The notes beneath the pieces are model-generated. The model worked only from the letters and a program-made list of their open reading frames with translations. It had not been told where the DNA came from and did not search any database. From Promethearchaeota archaeon (lineage in GTDB: Archaea > Asgardarchaeota > Lokiarchaeia > Sigynarchaeales > SOKP01), in contig JAUXAJ010000068.1 in the NCBI GenBank assembly GCA_030620005.1, forward strand, positions 1 through 19,024: a DNA stretch of 19,024 nucleotides, read 5' to 3'. The position numbers and the translations under genes were made by a program. Numbering within the stretch: the first letter of the stretch is position 1; every line of letters starts with the position of its first letter. Shown in pieces: positions 8,131-14,875 of the stretch.

Positions 8131-8217
8131 ATGATTAAAGCTATTAATGTTCGGATATACCCGAACAAGACGCAACGAATACAGATTAACATTAGTATTT
8201 TTATCTACAAAAGTTGA
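8131..8217 (+). pseudogene. N-terminal remnant of a TnpB (IS200/IS605 accessory nuclease)
   Basis: The ATG at 8131 opens a 28-codon frame reading MIKAINVRIYPNKTQRIQIN, very close to the conserved start of archaeal TnpB proteins (MIKA-x-K-x-RIYPNKxQ). Similarity then fades and the frame closes with TGA at 8215. The following 180 nt contain no readable TnpB in any frame. With the hairpin at 8018-8037 this marks the grave of an IS605-group element. Confidence 0.6.
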
Positions 8218-8282
8218 TGCATTCAGGTTAGAAGGTATTTTAACAAAAAATAAGCTATCATTGTAAAAAAATAAAGATCAAT

Positions 8283-8372
8283 ATGTCATATTATTTTGAA
8301 ATCTGTGGTCAAAAGTTCAAAACTCCTACAGGGTCATCAAGTAAAATGCATCCAAATGGCAAGCGTCAATAA
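8283..8372 (+). pseudogene. Possible C2H2 zinc-finger remnant
   Basis: A 29-codon frame contains YYFEICGQKFKTPTG, resembling archaeal C2H2 fingers of the type CxxCGKxFKTxxGLxxH, but with Phe in place of the first Cys and a scrambled end (SSSKMHPNGKRQ). It may be a decayed zinc finger or coincidence. The rest of the 7998-8402 spacer holds no gene apart from the IS605 relics. Confidence 0.22.
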
Positions 8373-8402
8373 GAAGCATAAATATCTTGAAGTAATATTA
8401 AA

Positions 8403-8840
8403 TTAATTTGATCTAAGATAATTCTTGCAAAAATCTTCTGAAGTGCAAACTTTTATAAGGTTTTCTGCTCGATTAAATTTTCCGTCGTTTGAGATTAAGA
8501 ATGAAGCTTTCTCACGTAAAGAAGCTGCTACAATAATGCTATCGGGTAATCTAAGATTTGTTTCACTTCGAATTTTTGCAGACTGATCAGCTAATACCCT
8601 ATCCAAATTAACGATTATGTAATTATCTTTTGAATATAAATTCAAAATGTATTCATCTTTCTCTTTAGGTTTATTTACATCATAATAACCTACACATAAT
8701 TCTGCGATAGTGATAATCGAAATAACTCCTTTTAAATGTCCATCTTCAACCGCATCTAAAATTTTAGTAGAATATTCGAAAAATGGCTTTTCTTCTTCTT
8801 TAACATTGATGAAAATATTGGTATCAATTGTTATTTTCAT
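8403..8840 (-). CDS. vapC: PIN-domain toxin (VapC-like ribonuclease)
   Basis: A 145-residue PIN domain. The acidic metal-binding residues are visible: D6 (TIDTNIF), E47 (IAEL), D100 (LPDSIIVAASL) and D119 (SNDGKF). VapC toxins are Mg-dependent RNases that cleave tRNA or rRNA when freed from the antitoxin. The ATG at 8840 is chosen because it overlaps the antitoxin stop as TAATG, a translational-coupling arrangement; a TTG at 8849 would add three residues and overlap more. The antitoxin message carries a weak GAGATGAT just upstream. It is the second gene of a two-gene operon with the AbrB-type antitoxin. Confidence 0.88.
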   Translation of the reverse strand: MKITIDTNIFINVKEEEKPFFEYSTKILDAVEDGHLKGVISIITIAELCVGYYDVNKPKEKDEYILNLYSKDNYIIVNLDRVLADQSAKIRSETNLRLPDSIIVAASLREKASFLISNDGKFNRAENLIKVCTSEDFCKNYLRSN

Positions 8841-9076
8841 TAATCCCAATCATCTCTTAGTTTTCTCTGAAATTCAACCCCTTTAACCCCCCATCGAGTA
8901 TGGCTTCTTAGGATCTCTGTAAGCTTTTTTTTCTCGGGTTTTTTCATGATGATCTCATTGTCTTTCAAATAAACAATAATTTTATCTCCTTTTAAAATGT
9001 TCAATCTTTCTCTAACTTCTTTGGGTATGGTTATTTGCCCTTTTTCACTTACAGTTATTCTTGCTATTATCTCCAT
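8840..9076 (-). CDS. vapB: AbrB/SpoVT-type antitoxin (VapB-like)
   Basis: A 78-residue protein with an N-terminal swapped-hairpin AbrB domain (ARITVSEKGQITIPKEVRER, about 5-24, then LNILKGDKIIVYL). A basic linker and a C-terminal tail rich in Trp and acidic residues (W62, FQRKLRDDWD) would wrap the toxin. It is expected to bind DNA as a dimer, neutralise the adjacent PIN toxin and repress the operon with it. Its stop overlaps the toxin ATG (TAATG). A TATA box overlapped by an inverted repeat lies 25-50 nt upstream, and transcripts may be nearly leaderless. Confidence 0.88.
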   Translation of the reverse strand: MEIIARITVSEKGQITIPKEVRERLNILKGDKIIVYLKDNEIIMKKPEKKKLTEILRSHTRWGVKGVEFQRKLRDDWD

Positions 9077-9098
9077 TAAACATCATTTTTTAGCTTTC

Positions 9099-9125
9099 CT
9101 ATTTAAAAGTAAGACTTTTCTTACT
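9099..9125 (-). promoter_or_regulatory. TATA box with overlapping inverted repeat, antitoxin-toxin promoter
   Basis: On the plus strand AGTAAGA (9108-9114) and TCTTACT (9119-9125) form a perfect 7-bp inverted repeat with a 4-nt spacer. It runs into the TATA box CTTTTAAATA (minus strand, about 9100-9109). The box is about 25-30 nt before the antitoxin ATG, so transcription would begin at or very near the start codon. This is a good candidate for the autoregulatory operator. Confidence 0.5.
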
Positions 9126-9165
9126 AATAAACCTTACCATGAAAATGATTTAATATTCTTTATTT

Positions 9166-9408
9166 ATGCTATTTTATTTAGGATACGCTTATGGATCAAA
9201 AATAAAACTTCCGATGTGGTTTAAACATTTTAGCAAAGAAGAAGGGGGTATAGGTGAAGCATATCATATTGGAATTTTTGGGAAAACGGGATCAAGTAAG
9301 TCTGTCTTGGCAAAAATGATTGTGAGTGGGTATACTAAACATAAAAACATGTATATTTTTATCTTAGATCCTCAAGGGGAATTTTCTCAGGAGTTTTCTA
9401 GTAATTGA
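9166..9408 (+). pseudogene. Fragment of a HerA/DUF87-type hexameric ATPase
   Basis: An 80-codon frame matches one internal piece of HerA-like DNA-pumping ATPases: YGSKIKLPMWFKHF, then GIGEAYHIGIFGKTGSSKSV (Walker A) and IFILDPQGEFSQEF, the strand after the first helix. Full-length proteins are about 500-600 residues with an N-terminal HAS barrel; nearly all of that is absent on both sides. The Walker A also reads GKTGSSKS instead of GKTGSGKS, losing the invariant glycine before the lysine. It is almost certainly an inactive remnant. Confidence 0.75.
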
Positions 9409-9500
9409 TTATTAATAAGAAAAGTTTATTTTTAAAAATATAAGACTCAAAATAATCTAATTTAATATAGAAAAAAAATTAAGAAGTTATATCTGAAGAA

Positions 9501-9644
9501 TCATTTTAAAAATTCAAATAAAGCTTTAGCGACATTCTCAGGTTCTTCTATGTAGGTTGCATGAGCGCTGTTTTCGAAATAAGTAAGTTTTGCTTCAGGT
9601 ATTTTCATGGAAATGGTATTTTTCTGGAATCTAAATGCTGAATT
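9501..9644 (-). pseudogene. C-terminal tail of an alpha/beta hydrolase
   Basis: The minus-strand frame reads IPEAKLTYFENSAHATYIEE and then PENVAKALFEFLK to TGA at 9501-9503. This is the last strand, catalytic histidine loop (usual form NSGHxxxxEEP, here NSAH) and closing helix of alpha/beta-hydrolase fold enzymes. The remaining 200 or so residues, with nucleophile and acid, are absent. Open codons extend about a dozen residues above the ATG at 9608, which itself overlaps the kinase stop as ATGA. This looks like a fragment joined to the kinase gene by deletion. Confidence 0.6.
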
Positions 9645-10141
9645 TTATCAAATTCGTTTTTTCCAGGTTTTTGGTAAATTTCGAAGAACTTCCGGAGGAT
9701 GTTTTCAGGAATTTTTCTTTGTCTGGCATTATTTCTTTTTATTACTTCTGCTATTGAAATATTTAACACGATAAACTTAACTATTCTGTTGTTTTCCCTT
9801 CCCATTTCGATGAAGTCCAATCTACTCCATTTAGTAACATTCGTGGCGTCGAGAATGCACTCTTGAACATTAATTTTACTAAGTTCCTTGTAGGTCTTTT
9901 CTTTTACAACTTTCCAAACTTCTGGTTCGCGAGATTGATCAAAAGCGACGCCGGTAGATTTGTAATCCAATAATTCTAAACGGATTGCGTCTGATGATAT
10001 GACGCTTCTTTTTGTAGGGTATTTGGAGCGCATCAAGTCAGCTAGGGTTGATTTTCCTGAATGTGGCACGCCGATTAGTAGCGTAAAAGTTTTCTTGCGT
10101 GGAAGCTCGAGAATTTTTTTTAATTTAGTCAATAACATCAT
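9605..10141 (-). CDS. P-loop kinase, AAA_33 / polynucleotide-kinase-like
   Basis: A 178-residue soluble protein. The Walker A GVPHSGKST (24-32) is followed by SSDAIRLELLDY (49-60), where small-molecule and polynucleotide kinases bind substrate, ILDATNVTKWSR (96-107), and a basic lid RNNARQRKIPENILRKF (136-152). This is the pattern of AAA_33 and T4-Pnk-type kinase domains, which phosphorylate nucleic acid 5' ends or small hydroxyl compounds; the substrate is unknown. Two adjacent ATGs (10141 and 10138) follow GTGGAG, and the second has better spacing. The last residues (DSRKIPFP) run into the alpha/beta-hydrolase relic, so the native C-terminus may have been altered. Confidence 0.78.
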   Translation of the reverse strand: MMLLTKLKKILELPRKKTFTLLIGVPHSGKSTLADLMRSKYPTKRSVISSDAIRLELLDYKSTGVAFDQSREPEVWKVVKEKTYKELSKINVQECILDATNVTKWSRLDFIEMGRENNRIVKFIVLNISIAEVIKRNNARQRKIPENILRKFFEIYQKPGKNEFDKIQHLDSRKIPFP

Positions 10142-10452
10142 TCTCCACTAAAAACATTGTACCTATAACAAATGTTTTTTAAGTTTTAAAAAGTAATATG
10201 GATTAAATGTTAACTATTCAATTTTTTTTCTTATTTCTATAAAATCCTTACTGCCTTCTTAACATTTTTTATCGTCATGTATTACTAATTCATTAATAAT
10301 AATGTTAATAAAGCGTATTAAATTCATAGGTTTTAATAATTTTAATCTTTTGATCAACATATGATTTTGGATTTCGTAATTAATGCATTTATGCGATGAA
10401 AAAATAGTTATATGATATAAAAATATAAGAAAATATTATATTTTAAAAATAT
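10142..10452. other. AT-rich spacer with a long inverted repeat upstream of the kinase gene
   Basis: AAAAACATT (10150-10158) and AATGTTTTT (10171-10179) are perfect 9-bp arms around 12 nt. They lie between the kinase ATG and a TATA-like TTTTTAAAA (minus strand, about 10182-10192), overlapping the expected transcript start, so they could be an operator or leader hairpin. The right part (about 10400-10452) is extremely AT-rich and may hold the promoter of the SWIM remnant. No coding remnant was seen. Confidence 0.35.
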
Positions 10453-11355
10453 GTGATTGTCTTACATGGGACATGGAACCCATCTGAAACAATAGAAAAT
10501 CGAGGAAACTTTTTCTTATGGGGAGAGAGTTCTTCAGGCACTCCCATTATGCGTAAGGGTCGCCCCCCCAAAATACGGGATCATCCGTTTCAAGTAAATG
10601 AAAAAATCCTTTTTAAAGTAATAGAATCACTTGATCCAGAGAATGGCAAAAAGATGCGTCTTGAGAATGTAACATGCTTGCTACCCTCTTATTCAAAATC
10701 TTCTAAAGACATAAAGACTCACTGTTCTTGCCCTGATCGTGCGAATCCTTGTAAACATATAGCTGCAGTATATTATATTTTAGCTGAAGAGTTTGATAAT
10801 GATCCTTTCATGCTTTTTAAACTAAGGGGAAGAACACGAGAAGAAATTACGATATTACTTCGAAAGAAACGCACGATTGGTTTAAAAAGCCAAGATAATC
10901 TAGAAGATATTTCCTGTAGTAAGACAATCGAACAAAAGGAGGACGCAATATTTTCGTTAGATACTTTCTGGAGCGGAGAAGAAATTGATTCTTTTTCCGT
11001 CAATATATCTCTACCTGAAGTTTCAACCGCAATAATTAAACGCCTCGGAACTCCACAATTCTGGGATAGTAAAGAAAATTTTATTGAGATAATGAGTGAA
11101 TTTTAGGATAAAATAAGTTCATGCGCTATTAAAGCCGCATATCGAGAAAAATTTAAACTTGGGAGAATGGAGGAAAAAAACACGCCCCCCATTAAAAAGA
11201 GACGGGATACACAGAAACTTGTAAAACCTGAAAGTGAATCCAATCTTCAAGAAATATTTATCCGCGAAACGGGAAAAAATGCTATTTGGAGGGGGAAAGA
11301 AACGAAAGGTTATTTAGAATGGAAAAAAAAGTATAGTACAAAAAACAAGGATTAA
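10453..11355 (+). pseudogene. Fused HelZ-type helicase N-terminus / SWIM zinc-finger protein with in-frame TAG
   Basis: From GTG 10453 the first 50 or so residues (MIVLHGTWNP, NFFLWGE, KGRPPKIRDHPFQV) resemble the N-terminus of SNF2-family helicases of the HelZ type. After that the sequence matches the neighbouring SWIM zinc-finger family (COG4279-like): HCSCPDRANPCKH with C91, C93, C100 and H102, then AEEFDNDPFMLFKLRGRTRE. The helicase core and the SWIM protein's own N-terminus are missing. A TAG at 11104-11106 interrupts the frame at EIMSEF, after which the same frame continues as DKISSCAIKAAYREKFKLGR and ends at 11355 with GKNAIWRGKETKGYLEWKK. I infer a deletion fusion of two neighbouring genes followed by a nonsense mutation. 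The last 62 codons also open with ATG 11167 and could be read as a small separate gene. Confidence 0.6.
11104..11106 (+). other. In-frame TAG inside the SWIM remnant
   Basis: The frames on both sides of this codon are the same, and the junction EF-TAG-DKISSCA fits a continuous helix in which a tyrosine codon became TAG. UvrD at 1093-1095 uses TAG as a normal stop. No pyrrolysine genes are seen in the window, so a nonsense mutation is the simpler reading. Confidence 0.5.
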
Positions 11356-11565
11356 TCTCATTAATAATTTGGATAATTATTATTATTCCTTCATTTTTTT
11401 TTTTTAACCAATTTGGCAATCTGGCAGAGATGCGGCACCAAAAATATTTATAACTTGTAAGTACAGTAATCAATTAATTCTTATTCTATCTTAAAAGAAT
11501 TTTTATTTACGAAAAAATTATTCATTTTATATGTTTTATTACATGTATAAAAAGGTTAGATTTAA

Positions 11566-12993
11566 TTGAATGATTCATTCTCGGAAATTGATGCTATATT
11601 CCATTCAAGGTCTCTGGCAGTTTATGGTGTGAGTAGGAAAGGTGGTTTGGGAAATATTTTATTACAGGGATTTATTGATCAAGAATTTCCAAAAATATTT
11701 ATCGTTAATCCTAGAATAACTGAATCTAATGTTAAAATAATGGGAATACCTGTTTTCTCAGATTTGAAATCCATTGGAGAGCCTGTAGATCTGGTTTTAT
11801 GTTCCATTCATCCTAAATTCGTTCAAGATATCATTATTGAATGTGGTGAAAACGGAGTAAAATCAGTAATAATTTTTTCAGCTGGATTTGGTGAAAAAAA
11901 TGAAGAAGGTAAAAATGCTGAAAAAGAATTATTAAAAATTGCTCGAAAATACCAAATGAGATTAATTGGACCAAATTGCATGGGATTATATTGTCCCACT
12001 TCAAAACTTTCGTTCTTTCCATCCTTACCAACAGAATCAGGTTCATTAGGTTTCATTAGCCAAAGTGGTTCAATCGCTAACATAGTGGTCTTTATTTCCA
12101 TGTTGAAAGGAATTCATTTTTCAAAAGCCATAAGTTATGGCAATGGCATTGATTTGAGTTTCAATGATTTTTTAGAATATTTGGGAGATGACCCTAATAC
12201 TAAAATAATAGCATGTTACATGGAAGGCGTTAATGATGGAAGAAGATTCATTGAATTGGTAAAAAAAATGAGAAAAAAAAAGCCTATAATCATTTGGAAG
12301 GCTGGAGTCACGACTGCGGGATCAAGAGCAGCTCAGTCGCACACAGGTTCCATATGTGGAAATAATAAGCTATGGAATAATGTATTTGACCAATATGGGG
12401 TGATCAGGGTCTATAATATGGAAGAAATGATTAGCATGATCCAAGCATTTATCAATCCTATTCCAGTAAGAAATTGTCGAGTTGCTATTCTTTCAGGACC
12501 GGGAGGACCTGCCGTATCTTCAGCCGATGCGTGTGAGATGAATAACCTAAAGTTGGCAGAATTGACCAATGAAACAAAATTGAAACTCCAAGAACTACTC
12601 CCTGAATTCGGGTCAAGCATTTCAAACCCTATAGATTTAAGTCTTCAAGTACAATTTGATCCAATGTTGGAAAAAAACGCATATGAAGTAGTTGGAATGG
12701 ATTCTAATGTTGATATGATTCTTATTTGGTTAACGATGTTAAATCCTCGATATAAGGATTTAATAAAGTTACAAGAAAAAATTTCTAAACCAATTGCTAT
12801 CGTATCTGCCATAGATGTGAATATTTCGCCAGATTCTTTCAGTGGTACTATTAAACGAGCATTCATACCAATAAGAGTAAAAAAAATTCCTAAAATAATA
12901 AAGAATATGAATCAGAAAGGGATTTCAATACATCCGAACGAAAATCTAGCCGCTAAGGCGTTATATAATATTTATCAGTTTTATAACAAATAA
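11566..12993 (+). CDS. Acyl-CoA/acetyl-CoA synthetase (NDP-forming), alpha-type subunit
   Basis: A 475-residue soluble protein, the usual length of a stand-alone alpha subunit. A CoA-binding Rossmann domain (about 8-135, SLAVYGVSRKGGLGN) is followed by succinyl-CoA ligase-like domains with GPNCMGLY (135-142), GFISQSGSIAN (162-172) and the phospho-histidine loop AAQSHTGS with H259. RVAILSGPGGPAVSSADACE (about 305-324) and SNPIDL follow. Such enzymes convert acyl-CoA, ADP and phosphate to acid, CoA and ATP, the main energy-yielding step of archaeal fermentation, using an ATP-grasp beta subunit. No beta subunit or fused ATP-grasp domain is present, so the partner must be elsewhere. The start is TTG at 11566, just before the domain begins and behind TATA-like boxes at 11525 and 11544. 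ATG is not available at this point. Confidence 0.88.
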   Translation: MNDSFSEIDAIFHSRSLAVYGVSRKGGLGNILLQGFIDQEFPKIFIVNPRITESNVKIMGIPVFSDLKSIGEPVDLVLCSIHPKFVQDIIIECGENGVKSVIIFSAGFGEKNEEGKNAEKELLKIARKYQMRLIGPNCMGLYCPTSKLSFFPSLPTESGSLGFISQSGSIANIVVFISMLKGIHFSKAISYGNGIDLSFNDFLEYLGDDPNTKIIACYMEGVNDGRRFIELVKKMRKKKPIIIWKAGVTTAGSRAAQSHTGSICGNNKLWNNVFDQYGVIRVYNMEEMISMIQAFINPIPVRNCRVAILSGPGGPAVSSADACEMNNLKLAELTNETKLKLQELLPEFGSSISNPIDLSLQVQFDPMLEKNAYEVVGMDSNVDMILIWLTMLNPRYKDLIKLQEKISKPIAIVSAIDVNISPDSFSGTIKRAFIPIRVKKIPKIIKNMNQKGISIHPNENLAAKALYNIYQFYNK

Positions 12994-13017
12994 AATGTAA
13001 AAATTTGAGTTACATAA

Positions 13018-13107
13018 CATGCCAATTCATGTGGTCATGTTCATGAAGAACATGATGCGCAAATTGTCATTGACCTGTTTTTAAGCGAAATTGGAGAAAA
13101 TGCTTAA
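13018..13107 (+). pseudogene. Possible histidine-rich gene tail containing a hairpin
   Basis: A 29-codon frame without a start reads SCGHVHEEHDAQIVIDLFLS and then EIGENA, ending at TAA 13105-13107. The composition is protein-like, so it may be the tail of a lost metal-binding protein. The DNA also forms a perfect hairpin TCATGTTC-ATGAA-GAACATGA (13035-13055), which may instead serve as a terminator behind the synthetase gene. Both readings are weak. Confidence 0.25.
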
Positions 13108-13172
13108 AAACAATCTCTTTTGTATTATTTTTCATTTTTTTGATCGACAATAAATCAAAAGATAATCGAGCA

Positions 13173-14435
13173 TTAATTTAATTGAAGTAACCATTTCCAA
13201 ATGGGGATATATTTTATCATGTTCTCTTGTTTTTCGATATTTTTTGTAATTATTAATAATCTTTTTACTTCATCGCTATATTGGTCTTTAAATTCCTTTA
13301 ATCCTTGAATCTCTCTTTGATGAATTTTATCAGTATAGGTTACGTTTATGGCTGTTAATGAACCATCAATTTCTTTAATAACAAAATCAACTTCATTTTT
13401 TCCTTGCCAATAATAAATTTCTTTATTCTGTCTTTTTAATTCCAAAAAGACCAAGTTTTCTGCCAGCTTTCCCTCATCCTTAGAGAATTTAAAACTTACG
13501 GCGTTTCTTAAACCATTATCTATACAATACATTTTCTTTGGATTTACTTCTTGAACTTTTAAGGAATAGGAAAATATTGAAATTTGGAAGATGATGAAAC
13601 TCTCTTCAAGATAATTAATATACGAACGAATTGCATCGAATGAAACTCTGAAAACATTTTTTAATGAATTAATAGAAGTTAATTGAGCTAAATTTGTTAG
13701 GCAATAATTAGCTAACCTTCTTAACAAATTTACATCTCTTATTTCATGTCTTAGAATTACATCTTTATATAAAATATCTTCAAAATAATTTTTAAGCAGA
13801 ACCTCATTATTGGTTAAGACAATTTCTGGAAATCCACCTTTAATTAAATATTCTTCAAAGTATTTTCGCACCCATATTTTTTTTTTAATTATTTCTTTTT
13901 CATCATAAGATATCTTAAAACCTTTAAATCTCAGAAATTCTTTGAAATTCAATGGAAAGAGAGTAAATGAGATATGTCTCCCTGTAAGTGTGGCACCAAA
14001 TTCTTTACTTATAACTTTCGATGATGACCCCGTGATAAAGATATAAGCTAATTCTAAATCTCTAATCTTTCTTATCCATTTTTCCCATTTTGGAATTAAT
14101 TGTATCTCATCAAAAAAAATATAAGGCTTTTTATCAAGATTGATTTTTATCTTATATACATCCCATATTTTTTCTATTAATTCTATACTTAAATCATTAG
14201 CAAACATTGGATCTTCGAAATTTATATATAATAATTGCGAATCGGGAACATTTATTCGTCTCATGAGTAAATTTAATAATGAGGATTTTCCACATCTCCT
14301 TATTCCTATAATATCTATAATTTCCTTTCCAATATTGTCTATAATTTTACCTAATATATCTCGATCAAAAAGGTCCTTTTTTTTAAAATAGGTTTGCCAA
14401 GTATAGATGATTTCTAAAATTTTTGAATCTTCCAT
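13173..14435 (-). CDS. AAA_14 / DUF4143 family ATPase
   Basis: A 420-residue protein. The Walker A is GIRRCGKSS (44-52), Walker B IFFDEIQ (106-112), sensor ITGSSS (134-139), and TGR with R153 is a likely arginine finger. FPLNFKEFL follows, then a C-terminal DUF4143 domain with ENLVFLELKRQ and YYWQGKNEVDFVI. That domain resembles a PD-(D/E)xK nuclease fold, but the usual E-x-K strand reads AINVTY, so nuclease activity is doubtful. These proteins are abundant in archaea and of unknown function, often near mobile DNA. I chose ATG 14435 (MEDSKILEI), where family similarity begins. The frame is open for 74 more codons, but those run across the promoter of the divergent antitoxin gene and show no similarity. 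Confidence 0.85.
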   Translation of the reverse strand: MEDSKILEIIYTWQTYFKKKDLFDRDILGKIIDNIGKEIIDIIGIRRCGKSSLLNLLMRRINVPDSQLLYINFEDPMFANDLSIELIEKIWDVYKIKINLDKKPYIFFDEIQLIPKWEKWIRKIRDLELAYIFITGSSSKVISKEFGATLTGRHISFTLFPLNFKEFLRFKGFKISYDEKEIIKKKIWVRKYFEEYLIKGGFPEIVLTNNEVLLKNYFEDILYKDVILRHEIRDVNLLRRLANYCLTNLAQLTSINSLKNVFRVSFDAIRSYINYLEESFIIFQISIFSYSLKVQEVNPKKMYCIDNGLRNAVSFKFSKDEGKLAENLVFLELKRQNKEIYYWQGKNEVDFVIKEIDGSLTAINVTYTDKIHQREIQGLKEFKDQYSDEVKRLLIITKNIEKQENMIKYIPIWKWLLQLN

Positions 14436-14526
14436 ATTTATTATATAACCTAAATTTCTTATTAAATCTTCACGATATGTTGTGAAGAAATTAGAATTAA
14501 TTAACGATATAATATGAAACAAAACA

Positions 14527-14555
14527 TTTATATACACTGTATGATCTAGTATACA
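14527..14555 (+). promoter_or_regulatory. Promoter of the UPF0175/DUF3368 operon with short inverted repeat
   Basis: TTTATATA (14527-14534) is a good archaeal TATA box 35-42 nt before the ATG at 14569, predicting a leader of about 10 nt. TGTAT (14538-14542) and ATACA (14551-14555) form a 5-bp inverted repeat with an 8-nt spacer near the expected transcript start, a weak operator candidate. Confidence 0.4.
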
Positions 14556-14568
14556 TGGGAATTGCATC

Positions 14569-14868
14569 ATGAAAGTTCTTTCAGTAAGATTAGATGACGA
14601 TTTAGAACGAAAGCTAAGTTTTTTGATGAAAAAATTAAAAATTATTGACAGATCCACATATATTCGTCAATTATTGGAGAAATCGCTTTCCGAGGAGATT
14701 ATAGAAGTGCTCTGCAAGCAAGTTGGAGAAAAGCAAATCAGTGCGTGGAAAGCTGCAGAAATCGCGGGAATCTCGCTAAGAAAAATTCTACATGAACTGA
14801 AGAAACGGAATTTCCCCGGATACAATGATCAATCTCTTAAGGAAGATCTCGAATTTGCGTTGGAATGA
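14569..14868 (+). CDS. Antitoxin with ribbon-helix-helix start and UPF0175 domain
   Basis: A 99-residue protein. Residues 1-45 (KVLSVRLDDDLERKLSFLMK, then RSTYIRQLLEKSL) fit a ribbon-helix-helix DNA-binding fold. Residues 46-85 (GEKQISAWKAAEIAGISLRK, ILHELKKRNFP) fit the UPF0175 family, a helix-turn-helix-like domain found in antitoxins. It is followed after 7 nt by a DUF3368 PIN-like gene, the standard partner. It should neutralise that nuclease and repress the operon. The ATG is preceded by a TATA box and a short leader without a ribosome-binding site. Confidence 0.8.
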   Translation: MKVLSVRLDDDLERKLSFLMKKLKIIDRSTYIRQLLEKSLSEEIIEVLCKQVGEKQISAWKAAEIAGISLRKILHELKKRNFPGYNDQSLKEDLEFALE

Positions 14869-14875
14869 ATTACTC

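Noticed and set aside
11823..12866. Minus-strand frames antisense to the acyl-CoA synthetase subunit
   Set aside because: Shadow frames; the plus strand carries all conserved motifs.
14436..14657. N-terminal 74-codon extension of the DUF4143 ATPase frame
   Set aside because: It crosses the divergent antitoxin promoter and start, shows no family similarity, and the conserved protein begins at ATG 14435.
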